Made by a program: the position numbers and the translations under genes
In this document: piece after piece, positions 22,320-31,736 of the stretch
Numbering within the stretch: position 1 is the first letter of the stretch
Layout of the letters: each line of letters starts with the position of its first letter
Assembly: GCA_947627205.1 (NCBI GenBank)
Contig: CANQVE010000020.1
Span: 1 to 38,877, forward strand
Reading direction: 5' to 3'
From: an uncultured Clostridia bacterium
GTDB taxonomy: Bacteria; Bacillota; Clostridia; Oscillospirales; Ruminococcaceae
Length of the DNA: 38,877 nt
The notes under the pieces: model-generated
Database searches by the model: none
The model's input: the letters and a program-made list of their open reading frames with translations, nothing else
What the model was told of the DNA's origin: nothing

Positions 22320-24653
22320 ATGAACAAATCAAAAAATAAAAGTCCCGCTAAAACAGCAAAGAAAGTCATAGGAGGCTCGTTTGCCGTTATAGGAACGACC
22401 ATTTCTTCAATGCTGCTGATACTTGTGGTGGCGGTGTGCATAGTCGTTACCGTCATAACGGTGTATATACTCAGCTTTACAAAGACCGATTTCAACGCCG
22501 ATCTTAAAGAAGCGCAGATGGATTTCGTGAGCTTTATATATGCCTATGACAAGGACGGTCAGGAGCAAGAGGTACGCAGACTTATCGCGGGAGAAAACCG
22601 CATCTGGGTGGACTATGAGGATATCCCGCCTATAGTAGTAAACGCGATAGTTGCGACAGAGGACAAGCGCTTCTGGGAGCATGAGGGCGTAGACTGGAGC
22701 AGAACTATCTATGCTCTCGCGGCAGACGTTTTCGGTCTGTCGGGAGAAGGTCAGGGCGGCTCGACCATTACTCAACAGCTTATAAAGAACATAACCAGTG
22801 ATGACGAGGCGACCTGGGAGCGCAAGCTCCGCGAGATCTTCAGAGCATTGTCTCTTGAAGAAAAGTATACGAAGATAGACATTATCGAAAGCTATCTCAA
22901 CCGCGTACCCTACAGCAACAACATAAGCGGTGTCGGCGCGGCGGCTCAGTATTATTTCGGGAAAGACATAAAAGATGTTGACGCGGCAGAGGCGGCTATT
23001 CTCGCGGGAATTATCAAAAACCCCGTAAAACGTTCGCCTTATTATGACCTTGTAAAATGCAAGGAACGCCAGGAAACCGCGCTCTACAACCTCTATGAAC
23101 AGGGCTATATAACGCTTAAAGAATATGAGGACGCAAAGGCAGAGCAGGTAAAGTTTGCGAAAGTGGTATACGGCGACGCGTTCGGATATATCGATCCGCG
23201 CTCTCTTGAAACAGCACCCGACGAAGAGGAAGAACCCGAAGAAGAGGAGACCGAGGGTTATGAGGCTTATAGGTGGAACGAATACGAAGTAACGCAGAAT
23301 TGGTATGTTGACGCGGCAATTAACCAGATAATCAAGGACTATGCCGAGTTAAAGGGAATAACGACCACTGCCGCCAAGAACGAGATATACGGCGGCGGCT
23401 ATAAGATGTATATCAATATGGATATGGAGCTTCAGGACTATCTTGAAGAAAAATATAACGATCCGCATATAGCCGTTACAAAATATGACCCCAACGCAAA
23501 AAAGGAAACGCTGATACAGTCGGCGTGCGTTATAATGGACTATACGGGAACAGTTCTTGCGCTTGTCGGAGGACTTGGCGATAAGCCCGGAAACGGCTGT
23601 TTCAACCGCGCGACAATGGCAGAGCGCGCTCCTGGTTCGACGATAAAGCCCATTTCGGTTTATTCTACGGCGATACAGCAAAATCTCATAACGTATTCGA
23701 CAATGATCCCTGACAAAAAGATTCCGACGCCGTCTGAAGAAGATCCGAAAAAGGTATACTATTGGCCCAGCAACTATTCAAATGCAGGAAACAACGGCGC
23801 GCTTATGCCCGCATGGCAGGCTGTCCAGCTTTCAAGGAACACGGTTGCAGTCAGAGTTACACAGATGCTTACTCCGCAGGTTTGCTTCAATCAGCTGACG
23901 CAGAACCTCGGAATTTCGACACTCTTGCAGAGCGATATAGCTTTGTCGCCTATGTCGTTCGGTGCAATGACAAGCGGCGTTACGCTTATGGAGCTTGCGG
24001 CGGCGTATCAGATATTCGGAAACGGCGGAATATATTACGAGCCGAAGCTGTACAGCAGAGTTATAGACTCAAAAGGAAATGTCGTTCTTTCGCAGGATTT
24101 CTACGGCATTCAGGCAATAGACCGCGACACGGCGTGGATAACTAACCGAATGATGAGAACGGTTATTCTCGATCCGACGGGTTCGGGACGTTATACAAAC
24201 TTCGGAAAGGTCGAAGTTGTAGGTAAAACGGGTACTTCAAATGATGAGAAAAACCTTGTGTTTATGGGACTTACACCCGAACACGTTACAGCGACATGGC
24301 TTGGATACGACGACGGACGGAAGATAACGAGCGCCGACCACCACAGATATTGCTCGCAGATATGGCATGACGTTATGGTAGGTGTTGAGGACACAAAGAC
24401 GGTGAACAAGTTCAAGCCCGATTCCGATACCATAGAGCGCAAATATTGCACGAAAACGGGCTTGCTTGCAAGCGAGGACTGCGAATCGACGAACGTGGGA
24501 TATTACAGGAGAGAAAATCTTCCCGATTATTGCACGGGCGCTTGCGACGAAATAGCGGCGCAGATACTTGCGCGCTGGAGCGAAATGGACTCCGAAGCTG
24601 CAAAGAGAGTACAAAACGGAACTTGGTCGCAGGAAGAACCGATAAGGTACTAA
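22320..24653 (+). CDS. Class A penicillin-binding protein (GT51 glycosyltransferase-transpeptidase)
   Basis: A 777-residue bifunctional murein synthase. One N-terminal membrane helix (about 25-52) is followed by a GT51 domain with the catalytic glutamate in EDKRFWEHEGVDW (E114) and GGSTITQQLIKN. After an acidic Glu-rich insert (about 300-315) comes the transpeptidase with the SxxK nucleophile S440 (GSTIK), the SRN motif, and KTGTS (K636). It polymerises and crosslinks peptidoglycan outside the membrane. Length and motif order are normal. ATG 22320 has AGAGGT 6 bp upstream. It is transcribed alone from the promoter at 22156-22184. Confidence 0.95.
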   Translation: MNKSKNKSPAKTAKKVIGGSFAVIGTTISSMLLILVVAVCIVVTVITVYILSFTKTDFNADLKEAQMDFVSFIYAYDKDGQEQEVRRLIAGENRIWVDYEDIPPIVVNAIVATEDKRFWEHEGVDWSRTIYALAADVFGLSGEGQGGSTITQQLIKNITSDDEATWERKLREIFRALSLEEKYTKIDIIESYLNRVPYSNNISGVGAAAQYYFGKDIKDVDAAEAAILAGIIKNPVKRSPYYDLVKCKERQETALYNLYEQGYITLKEYEDAKAEQVKFAKVVYGDAFGYIDPRSLETAPDEEEEPEEEETEGYEAYRWNEYEVTQNWYVDAAINQIIKDYAELKGITTTAAKNEIYGGGYKMYINMDMELQDYLEEKYNDPHIAVTKYDPNAKKETLIQSACVIMDYTGTVLALVGGLGDKPGNGCFNRATMAERAPGSTIKPISVYSTAIQQNLITYSTMIPDKKIPTPSEEDPKKVYYWPSNYSNAGNNGALMPAWQAVQLSRNTVAVRVTQMLTPQVCFNQLTQNLGISTLLQSDIALSPMSFGAMTSGVTLMELAAAYQIFGNGGIYYEPKLYSRVIDSKGNVVLSQDFYGIQAIDRDTAWITNRMMRTVILDPTGSGRYTNFGKVEVVGKTGTSNDEKNLVFMGLTPEHVTATWLGYDDGRKITSADHHRYCSQIWHDVMVGVEDTKTVNKFKPDSDTIERKYCTKTGLLASEDCESTNVGYYRRENLPDYCTGACDEIAAQILARWSEMDSEAAKRVQNGTWSQEEPIRY

Positions 24654-24685
24654 AGGAACAAAGAACGCAAGGGGAAAAACCCATC

Positions 24686-24945
24686 TAGAGGTTAGAGGTT
24701 AGAAGTAAGAGGTTAGAAGCTGTTTCGAGCGTCGAAGTGCTTTTCCGTTCAAACCACAAAACAGGCGTCGCACGAAAGTTTTTTGAAAAGGAGTTTGAGG
24801 GAAAACTTTTTTACAAAAAAGTTTTCCCTCAATATCGCTTCAAAAGCGCATCAGGTTAAATGCCTACGGCATTGAACCTGGGGTGTGGGGAAAACAAGAG
24901 TTTTCCCTTCTAGAGGTTAGAGGTTAGAAGTAAGAGGTAAGAAAT
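24686..24945 (+). repeat. Two heptanucleotide repeat runs around hairpins
   Basis: 24686-24720 reads as five 7-mers (TAGAGGT, TAGAGGT, TAGAAGT, AAGAGGT, TAGAAGC). 24911-24945 repeats almost the same series (TAGAGGT, TAGAGGT, TAGAAGT, AAGAGGT, AAGAAAT). The same 7-mers occur in the 152-bp array. The 565-bp gap 24654-25218 has no credible gene; it holds these runs, several hairpins and a terminator. Confidence 0.8.
24795..24832. terminator. 16-bp-stem hairpin downstream of the penicillin-binding protein gene
   Basis: A perfect 16-bp inverted repeat starting TTGAGGGAAAACTTTT with loop TTACAA. It is followed by two smaller hairpins at 24852-24880 (CAGGTT...AACCTG) and 24888-24907 (GGGAAAAC...GTTTTCCC). 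It may terminate the gene or be a palindromic repeat; the T-rich part is inside the stem rather than after it. Confidence 0.5.
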
Positions 24946-25166
24946 CAAAGGTTGTTTTGGAGATAAAGTTATTTGTATTTCAGAGAAAGAGGCTGGAGGC
25001 TAGAGTTCAAGAGGAAAAGTTGTTTTCCGCTCAAAACAAATTCTAGCCTCTAACTTCTTCTTTGTGGCCATCAAAAAACTTTTGAGCGGGAAAGAAAGAG
25101 CGTTAAGGCTTTTCAAAAGTGATGAATGAGCGCGAACTGCCTTTCCCTTCTGCTGCACCATAAACA

Positions 25167-25193
25167 AAAAAGAGCGCAAAATGCGCTCTTTTT
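25167..25193. terminator. Bidirectional intrinsic terminator
   Basis: AAAAAGAGCGCA and its exact complement TGCGCTCTTTTT form a 12-bp stem with a 3-nt loop, ending in T-runs on both strands. It lies 26 bp past the stop of the leftward zinc-ribbon gene and also faces rightward transcripts. Confidence 0.85.
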
Positions 25194-25218
25194 GACTGTG
25201 ATGTTATCCGAAAAATGA

Positions 25219-25617
25219 TCACTCTGCGGGCTTTTCTTCCTCAACGGGCTTTTCCTTTTCGGGGAGCTTTGTGCCGCACTTGGGGCAATAGAAGTTCTCC
25301 TTAGAGGTCTTTGCTCCGCAGCTCGGGCAAGCTACAACATTTCTCAGCTCATCGACCTGCTTCTGGATATCGTTTATCTCAGCATAAGCCGCGTCGATCT
25401 CAGCTACCAGCTTGTCAAACTCTTCGTCATTCTTCTCGCCCGACTTTACCGCTCCATAAGCGATCTCTCCGAGTTTCGCATACTTTACCTTGATATCGCT
25501 GCGAAGCTGGGAAACTCTGAGTTTGAATTTTGAAAAGTTTACGGCATCTTTACCCTTTGTACCTGCGGTAGAAACCACATTTTTACCCGTGTTTACAACA
25601 TCATCTAAAAAACTCAT
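25219..25617 (-). CDS. Zinc-ribbon protein with coiled-coil region
   Basis: A 132-residue soluble protein. Residues about 28-90 are a charged helical, probably coiled-coil region (SQLRSDIKVKYAKLGEIAY, EINDIQKQVDELRN). Residues about 95-117 are a zinc ribbon with CPSCGAK...YCPKCGTKL, two CxxC knuckles. A Glu/Pro/Lys-rich tail ends the protein. It belongs to a group of small zinc-ribbon proteins widespread in Clostridia with no settled function. AAAGGAG precedes ATG 25617 by 10 bp. It has its own promoter and terminator, so it is a single-gene unit. Confidence 0.82.
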   Translation of the reverse strand: MSFLDDVVNTGKNVVSTAGTKGKDAVNFSKFKLRVSQLRSDIKVKYAKLGEIAYGAVKSGEKNDEEFDKLVAEIDAAYAEINDIQKQVDELRNVVACPSCGAKTSKENFYCPKCGTKLPEKEKPVEEEKPAE

Positions 25618-25667
25618 TGCTAAAACGCTCCTTTCATTACTGACAGACGAATACTGCCTTGTAAAGA

Positions 25668-25696
25668 ATTATAACATATATTTCATAATTTTTCAA
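25668..25696 (-). promoter_or_regulatory. Promoter of the zinc-ribbon gene
   Basis: TTGAAA (25691-25696), 17 bp, TATAAT (25668-25673) on the minus strand, matching the consensus at 11 of 12 positions. Confidence 0.75.
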
Positions 25697-25753
25697 GAGA
25701 TAACTTATACAAAGATGTTTCAGCAAGTGCTTTAACAAAAAAATCGGCATCCT

Positions 25754-25781
25754 GCACAAATTATCCAATGATAAATTGTGC
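25754..25781. other. Hairpin in the gap between zinc-ribbon and kinase-like genes
   Basis: GCACAAATTATC and GATAAATTGTGC pair at 11 of 12 positions around a CAAT loop, followed by ATATTTTGTTT. It lies in the very AT-rich 451-bp divergent gap 25618-26068, which otherwise holds two promoters and no gene. Could be an operator or a terminator for antisense transcripts. Confidence 0.4.
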
Positions 25782-25989
25782 ATATTTTGTTTAAATTTTT
25801 ACAAAAAATAAGTTTAAGTTACAAAATCGGACCTATTAAAGGTTCTTGAATGACAATTTCGGGAAAAATGATTTGTGATTTTGCACAAAAAAGTTTTCTT
25901 TATAAATAAATGTTTAATCAAACTCACAAACGCAAAATTCTCACAGTGAGTACGATATTAAAAAAATAATTACAATGTTGTCATAATTG

Positions 25990-26018
25990 TTGACTTTTAC
26001 AAAAAATTAGAGTATAGT
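25990..26018 (+). promoter_or_regulatory. Promoter of the kinase-pheA-ispDF run
   Basis: TTGACT (25990-25995), a 17-bp spacer and TATAGT (26013-26018), about 50 bp before the kinase-like gene. Confidence 0.7.
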
Positions 26019-26068
26019 AATATAGTGATAAGCTATGAAATTATTTTGGAATTAAGTCTTTTAGGACG

Positions 26069-27787
26069 GTGAATGATTTGCGGAAAGAAACCAATCTTTG
26101 TATGGGATGTATGAATGAAAAGGACTATGATGGTCCCTGCAAGTTCTGCGGATACAGCGACAACGATCTGTGCATACCGACTTATCTTCTGCCTCGGACA
26201 TTTTTAAACGAGCGCTATATAGTAGGAAAACTCATGTCATATAACGGCGAGGGCGCCGTATATATCGGCTATGATACCGCGACGGAAACAAAGGTCACTA
26301 TAAAGGAGTTTATGCCCGATACGCTCTGTTCGCGCAAAAAAGGCGAGGAGGAAATTACTGTAAACAATGCGGACAGCGCACTTTATAAAACGTATATGTC
26401 GGAATTTGCCGATCTCTATCGTTCTCTTATAAAACTGCGCGGAATGGCACATATACAGGCGGTTCTCGATGTATTCTATGAAAACGGGACTTGCTATGCC
26501 GTGTCCGAATTTATAAACGGCATAACGCTTAAAACTTATCTCGTAAATTCGGGCGGAAACCTTTCGTGGGAACAAGTAAAAGAGCTTTTCCCTCCCATTT
26601 TCACAACGCTTTCTCTTATACACGCGGCGGGAATAATCCACAGAGGCATATCCCCGCAGACAATTTTTGTCACCGATAAAATGGAGCTGAAGCTCTCGGG
26701 TTTCTGCATTTCCGCAGGAAGAACAACAAACACGGAAATTGCCTGCGAGATATTCAGCGGATATGCCGCGCCCGAGCAGTATTCAAACGAAGTAAACGGG
26801 ACATGGACGGACGTATACGGCATTTCGGCGGTTTTATATAAAACGCTCACGGGGACCGCTCCCGCAGAAGCAATAGCGAGAACGCCGGGAAGCCTGCTCG
26901 AACCGATGATGATAAACCGCAATATCCCCCAGCATGTTTCAAAGGTCATAATGAGCGGTATGCGGCTGTCGCCCGAAAAGCGCATAAGCACTATAACCGA
27001 ATTTGTCGATAAACTGTTTTCTCCGCCAAAATATGCGGTAGAAAGTCCGGGCTCTCCCATGAGCAAAAAAGAGGAAAAGATCCAAGAAAAGAAACAGAAA
27101 GAACGCCTTAAAACGCTCATTGCGCTTATTCTTGTCGGAGCGGGACTTATTTTGTTCGCGCTGGCGTTTGCGCTTACCCTTTCGGGAGTTTGCGCGCCCT
27201 CACAGCCGATACAGTCCTCTTCTCAGAGTTCTTTTTATGTTCAGAGTTCTGCACCTGCCGAAAGCTCCGATATTTCGGACAGCACCGACAGCACGGAAAG
27301 CGAACCTGCAGACAACAGCGAGGAGAACAGCTCTTCAGAGCCGTCAGCGGATATTGTCGTTCCCGATTTTACAGAGGCAATATATGAGCTTACGGCGGCT
27401 AAATATCAGGGTACGTTTGTATTTATCCCGACCTATGTTTATTCCGATGAATTTATGGCGGGAGTTATGTTCGACCAGTCTGTCGAAGCAGGAAAGGCTG
27501 TCGCATCCGGAACGCAGATAAAAGTCAAAGTCAGCAAAGGTCCGAGCATTGTTCCTCTGCCCGACTATACGGGAAAAACAGAAGCGGAATATGTAGCCGA
27601 GCTTGAAAAGCTGAATATAAAATATGACGTTATGAGGGAACGGAGCAACACAGTTCCTACGGGCAATGTTCTGAGATGCAGTAAGGAAATAGGCGATACG
27701 GTCATAGTAGAAACGGAAAAAGCGGAAACGGTCATTGTCTTTATTGCCGAAAACTATGAGGAAAACTCTGACATCACGGAGGTTTAA
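26069..27787 (+). CDS. PASTA-domain Ser/Thr kinase-like protein, probable pseudokinase
   Basis: A 572-residue membrane protein. An N-terminal Cys-rich knuckle (CMGCM...CKFCG, residues 11-27) is followed by a kinase fold (about 40-320), a membrane helix (about 348-376), a Ser-rich linker and two PASTA domains (about 430-505 and 505-572) outside the cell. The fold keeps the glycine loop, the ATP lysine K79 (TIKEF) and APE (A234-E236). The catalytic HRD is HRG (G193), the following K/N are replaced (ISPQT), and DFG is SGF (S210). Both aspartates needed for catalysis and Mg binding are missing, so it is probably a pseudokinase sensing cell wall fragments. No PP2C phosphatase is adjacent. The start is GTG 26069; TTG 26078 is a fair alternative. 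pheA follows after 3 bp. Confidence 0.87.
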   Translation: MNDLRKETNLCMGCMNEKDYDGPCKFCGYSDNDLCIPTYLLPRTFLNERYIVGKLMSYNGEGAVYIGYDTATETKVTIKEFMPDTLCSRKKGEEEITVNNADSALYKTYMSEFADLYRSLIKLRGMAHIQAVLDVFYENGTCYAVSEFINGITLKTYLVNSGGNLSWEQVKELFPPIFTTLSLIHAAGIIHRGISPQTIFVTDKMELKLSGFCISAGRTTNTEIACEIFSGYAAPEQYSNEVNGTWTDVYGISAVLYKTLTGTAPAEAIARTPGSLLEPMMINRNIPQHVSKVIMSGMRLSPEKRISTITEFVDKLFSPPKYAVESPGSPMSKKEEKIQEKKQKERLKTLIALILVGAGLILFALAFALTLSGVCAPSQPIQSSSQSSFYVQSSAPAESSDISDSTDSTESEPADNSEENSSSEPSADIVVPDFTEAIYELTAAKYQGTFVFIPTYVYSDEFMAGVMFDQSVEAGKAVASGTQIKVKVSKGPSIVPLPDYTGKTEAEYVAELEKLNIKYDVMRERSNTVPTGNVLRCSKEIGDTVIVETEKAETVIVFIAENYEENSDITEV

Positions 27788-27790
27788 CAG

Positions 27791-28930
27791 ATGGACTTAA
27801 AAGAAATTCGCGTAAAGATAGACGATATAGACGACAAGATACTTGAATTGTTTGTGGAGCGAATGGAGCTTGCGACCGATGTCGCAAGATACAAAGCGGA
27901 AAACAATATGGTCGTTTATCAGGGCGACCGCGAAAAAGCTATCATAAACGATATCTGCGGGAAAACTCCCGATAGTCTGAAAAAGAGCGCGGCTTTTTTG
28001 TTCTACAATATCATAGACATTTCCAAATGCTCGCAGATAAATGAAATAACGCCCGACGAGCCGCTCGACTGCAAAAGAAAAATTAAAAGCGATCCGGTCG
28101 TAGCAGTTCAGGGTATAGAGGGCGCATACGGCCACGCCGCATATAAAAAACTGTTTACAAAAGGCACTCCGCAGTTTTATGCGTCATTCGGCGAAGTCTT
28201 TACGGCAGTTGAAGAAGACGCGGCGGACTATGGCGTTATCCCCATTGAAAATTCAACGGCGGGCGAAGTTGCCGCGAATATGGATCTTCTCGAACAGCAC
28301 AAGGTCTTTATAACGAGGACGGTGGACGTTGAGTGCGCGCATGTTCTTGCGGCTAAAAAAGGTGTAAGCGAAAATGACGTTAAGATAATTTTCGGTCATG
28401 AACAGGCTATACGCCAGTGTTCGGAGTATCTCGGCACAAGAGACGGCATTACCGTTATCCCCTATCACAACAACGCCGCCGCGGCGAAAATGGTATCCGA
28501 AAATCCGAGCGACAGTTTAGGCTGTATCTGCTCGGCGGAATGTGCGAATTTACACGGTCTGGATATAGTTCATCCGGACATAGCCTCCGATCCAAACAAC
28601 CGCACCCGCTTTATCTGCATAGCAAAACAGCCCGAAGTCTACGATGGCGCGGACACTGTTTCCGTTTCGCTTTCTATCCCGAATATTTCGGGAGCGCTCT
28701 ACAGGCTTCTTACAAAATTTGCGGTAAACGGCATTTCCATGTCAAAGATACAGTCAAAGCCTCTCCCGACTCAGTTTAAGACGCCGCGCTTTGAGGACTG
28801 TATGTTCTACATTGAATTTGAGGGAAGCATAGACGATCCCGTTATACGAAAGCTCCTTAAAAATTTCGAGCAGGAGCAGAACTATTTTAAATTCCACGGA
28901 AACTTCGGAAATATAAGCCGAAAGGAGTAA
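27791..28930 (+). CDS. pheA: Bifunctional chorismate mutase / prephenate dehydratase
   Basis: A 379-residue P-protein for phenylalanine synthesis. Residues about 1-85 form an AroQ-type chorismate mutase ([20 protein letters not shown]). About 105-280 is prephenate dehydratase ([23 protein letters not shown], and the catalytic NRTRFICI). About 290-375 is an ACT regulatory domain ([20 protein letters not shown]). It makes phenylpyruvate from chorismate. It is tightly packed between the kinase-like gene (3 bp) and ispDF (1 bp), so the three are co-transcribed. All domains look complete. Confidence 0.94.
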   Translation: MDLKEIRVKIDDIDDKILELFVERMELATDVARYKAENNMVVYQGDREKAIINDICGKTPDSLKKSAAFLFYNIIDISKCSQINEITPDEPLDCKRKIKSDPVVAVQGIEGAYGHAAYKKLFTKGTPQFYASFGEVFTAVEEDAADYGVIPIENSTAGEVAANMDLLEQHKVFITRTVDVECAHVLAAKKGVSENDVKIIFGHEQAIRQCSEYLGTRDGITVIPYHNNAAAAKMVSENPSDSLGCICSAECANLHGLDIVHPDIASDPNNRTRFICIAKQPEVYDGADTVSVSLSIPNISGALYRLLTKFAVNGISMSKIQSKPLPTQFKTPRFEDCMFYIEFEGSIDDPVIRKLLKNFEQEQNYFKFHGNFGNISRKE

Positions 28931-28931
28931 A

Positions 28932-30086
28932 ATGGTCTCGGTCATTATTCTTGCGGCAGGAAGCTCCTCGCGGATGAACGGCATAAACAAACAGCTGTCG
29001 GAAATAGGCGGTATGCCCGTGTTTATTGCGGCGGCAAGGGCGTTTGAAAAATGTGAAAGCGTCGGGGAGATAATTATTGCCGCGCCGAAAGAAAATTGCA
29101 AACAATTTGAAGAACTTGCAAAAACGTATGATATAAAAAAACTTTCGGGAATTGTCAGCGGAGGAAGCTCGCGTTTTATGTCAATGAAAAACGCACTTTC
29201 AAAAGTAAGCCCCTGCGCGGAGTTTGTCGCTTTTCATGACGGAGCGCGTCCGCTTATAACGCCCGAAGAAATCGAAAAGGTAATAGCCGACGCAAAGAAA
29301 TACGGCGCGGCTGTTGCGGCGGTAAAAGCGGTCGATACGGTAAAGGCCGTATCCGACGGCTTTATAAAAGCTACTCCCCCTAGAAGCTCGCTTTATTATG
29401 CTCAAACTCCGCAGGTGTTCGGAAAAGAGCTTTTTTTGTCCTGCCTCGAAAAAATAGGAGAGCGCGGCGAAAGTATTACTGATGACAGTCAGATACTTGA
29501 GCTTTGCGGGGAAGATGTAAAGATAACCGAAATCTCCTGCTGTAACATGAAAATAACACGGCAGGAAGATCTTATTATGGCAGAAGCAATTTTTCCGCAC
29601 AAAACGCTAAACGGAAGTGATAAGATGAAAATAGGCTTCGGATATGATGTTCACAGGCTTGTCGAGGGCAGAAAGCTCGTATTATGCGGAGCGGATATTC
29701 CCTGCGAAATGGGACTTTTGGGACATTCGGACGCCGATGTTGCCGTTCACGCGCTTATGGACGCAATACTCGGCGCGCTTGCGCTAGGCGATATAGGAAA
29801 ACTCTTCCCCGACAGCGACATGCAGTATAAGGACGCTGACAGCATGAAACTGCTCGCTAGGGTAATTGAACTGATGAAAGAAAACGGTTTTGCGCTCGGA
29901 AATCTTGATATAACGATAGTCGCGGAAAAGCCGAAGCTCGCGCCTTATATAATGCAGATGAGAGAAAATTTAGCGGACGCTTTCGGCTGTGACTTATCAA
30001 AAATATCCGTAAAAGCTACGACAGAGGAAAGTCTGGGGCTTGCGGGAAAAGGCATAGGGGCGTATGCAGTCGTTATTATTGAATAA
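28932..30086 (+). CDS. ispDF: Bifunctional IspD-IspF (MEP pathway)
   Basis: A 384-residue fusion. Residues 1-225 are 2-C-methyl-D-erythritol 4-phosphate cytidylyltransferase (Isp[27 protein letters not shown]). Residues about 232-384 are 2-C-methyl-D-erythritol 2,4-cyclodiphosphate synthase (Isp[18 protein letters not shown], and late [19 protein letters not shown]). They catalyse non-consecutive steps of isoprenoid precursor synthesis; IspE is not in the window. The fusion is known from several bacterial groups and is a minority arrangement in Firmicutes. ATG 28932 lies 1 bp after the pheA stop with GGAG inside the pheA end. Confidence 0.94.
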   Translation: MVSVIILAAGSSSRMNGINKQLSEIGGMPVFIAAARAFEKCESVGEIIIAAPKENCKQFEELAKTYDIKKLSGIVSGGSSRFMSMKNALSKVSPCAEFVAFHDGARPLITPEEIEKVIADAKKYGAAVAAVKAVDTVKAVSDGFIKATPPRSSLYYAQTPQVFGKELFLSCLEKIGERGESITDDSQILELCGEDVKITEISCCNMKITRQEDLIMAEAIFPHKTLNGSDKMKIGFGYDVHRLVEGRKLVLCGADIPCEMGLLGHSDADVAVHALMDAILGALALGDIGKLFPDSDMQYKDADSMKLLARVIELMKENGFALGNLDITIVAEKPKLAPYIMQMRENLADAFGCDLSKISVKATTEESLGLAGKGIGAYAVVIIE

Positions 30087-30124
30087 ATAATGCTTTTTCA
30101 TAATGCCAAAGGATGGTGAGCAAA

Positions 30125-31672
30125 ATGAAACATTTAAAGTTATTTGTTACAATAACTGCAATAACGGCAGTTTTGCTCCTTTCGGCAGGGTGCGATAATA
30201 CCTCGGGCACGGATAATTCAAACGGCAATGCCTCGAATTCTCACAACACGGGTATTTTCGGGAGCGGAAACCGCTATGAAACAGTCTATCCCGAAGAATA
30301 CAGCGAGATGTGGGAGTATATTCCCGAAGCGGAATATACCTCGGCAGATGAACTTGTTTATACATATAACGCAGACGAGCGCGGGATAGTTGTTTCAGAC
30401 TACAGCGGAGAAGCGGAAGTATTAAGAATTCCCGATGAAATTGAGGACAAGCCCGTGGTCGCGGTAGATTTAAGCGAAACTCAAAAGGAACTGACCGAAG
30501 TGATCTTGCCGAACAGCGTGCGTTCTTTTAAACTTTCGGGAGCGATAAGCGTAGCGCTGAAATATGCAAATGTTCCTGCGGCGGCGGAAACATTTTCGTT
30601 CGGTTATTGTGAAAAGCTCGAAAGCATTTTTATTTCCTCGGGCGTTTCGGAAATAAACGAAGAAGCTTTCGCTCATTGTACGAGCCTTAAAAACATCAGA
30701 ATGTCCGAGGGCTTAAGACAGATAGGAAACAACGCCTTTAGCTATTGCACGGGTATTACTTCTATAAAACTTCCAGAAAGCCTTTCGGCAATAGACGGTT
30801 CTCCTTTCAGTTTTTGTACAAACCTCACGGCAATTGACGTTGACGAAAACAATCCCTATTTTGCCGCGCAGAACGGCGTTTTGTACAGCAAGGATATGAC
30901 AAAGCTCGTTCAGTGTCCCGCGGGGAAAAAGGGAAAGTTTTCAATAAGAAACGGAATAACGGAAATAGGCTCCGCGGCGTTTTTCGGCTGTACGGGCATA
31001 ACGGAGATAACAATTCCCGAGAACGTAGAAAAAATAGGCGACTGGGCGTTTGCCTCGACGCAGATAACCTCGGTCAATATCCCGAAGAAACTTACGAAAA
31101 TAAACAGCGGCGTTTTTTATTCAACAAAGCTGAACTTCGTTGAAATACCCGAAAATGTTACTTCCATAGGCGATTATGCTTTCAGCGGGTGCAGTGAGCT
31201 TAGCTCTATAGTTATTCCCGAGGGCGTAAAGGAGATAGGCAGCGGCGCTTTCAGCGATTGTACAATGCTTTCGGCGGCGGAGCTTCCGAATAACCTTGAA
31301 AAAATAGGCGAATGGGCGTTTTCTAAGTGCGAGGGGCTGACTTCGGTATATATCCCGAACGGGGTTACTTCTATAGGCGACAGCGCCTTTTACGGCTGTA
31401 CGGGGCTTAGAAATGCAAATGTTCCGAGCGGCGTCACGGATATGGGAGAAAGCGTTTTTGAGGAATGTGCGGGCGTTTATGTTACATACAAGGGCAGGAC
31501 CTATACCACCGAAAATGCCGAAGAAATTTACCTGATGATAAATAACAGCGGCAGCAGCGATATTGACAATAACAGCGACAGTAAGGTTGACAGCAGCGCT
31601 GAGATTGAAAGTGAAATTGACAGTGGCAATAACAGTGACGACAGCGATGAAAGCCAAGCGCAATTATCGTGA
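30125..31672 (+). CDS. BspA-type leucine-rich-repeat lipoprotein
   Basis: About 515 residues. A lipoprotein signal (LLLSAGC) is followed by a low-complexity Asn/Ser/Gly stretch, then about a dozen LRR_5 (TpLRR) units of about 23 residues with the pattern IPexVtsIGdyAFsgCssLssI (for example NNAFSYCTGITSIKLPESL). It ends in an Asp/Ser/Asn-rich tail. Such proteins are surface-exposed and often bind proteins or other cells. I prefer ATG 30125 (GGTGAG just upstream) over ATG 30113, which has no usable site. It follows ispDF by 38 bp and may share its transcript. Its 3' tail is partly duplicated at 32200-32271. Confidence 0.88.
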   Translation: MKHLKLFVTITAITAVLLLSAGCDNTSGTDNSNGNASNSHNTGIFGSGNRYETVYPEEYSEMWEYIPEAEYTSADELVYTYNADERGIVVSDYSGEAEVLRIPDEIEDKPVVAVDLSETQKELTEVILPNSVRSFKLSGAISVALKYANVPAAAETFSFGYCEKLESIFISSGVSEINEEAFAHCTSLKNIRMSEGLRQIGNNAFSYCTGITSIKLPESLSAIDGSPFSFCTNLTAIDVDENNPYFAAQNGVLYSKDMTKLVQCPAGKKGKFSIRNGITEIGSAAFFGCTGITEITIPENVEKIGDWAFASTQITSVNIPKKLTKINSGVFYSTKLNFVEIPENVTSIGDYAFSGCSELSSIVIPEGVKEIGSGAFSDCTMLSAAELPNNLEKIGEWAFSKCEGLTSVYIPNGVTSIGDSAFYGCTGLRNANVPSGVTDMGESVFEECAGVYVTYKGRTYTTENAEEIYLMINNSGSSDIDNNSDSKVDSSAEIESEIDSGNNSDDSDESQAQLS

Positions 31673-31736
31673 GTAATGGCAGTTTATTTAAAGGCTGTGT
31701 CGGTGAACAAATCTGCGTTTTAAAAGGAGTGATAAT

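Noticed and set aside
24411-24684. Minus-strand open frames at the end of the penicillin-binding protein gene
   Set aside because: Antisense to the conserved C-terminal transpeptidase region with no start signals.
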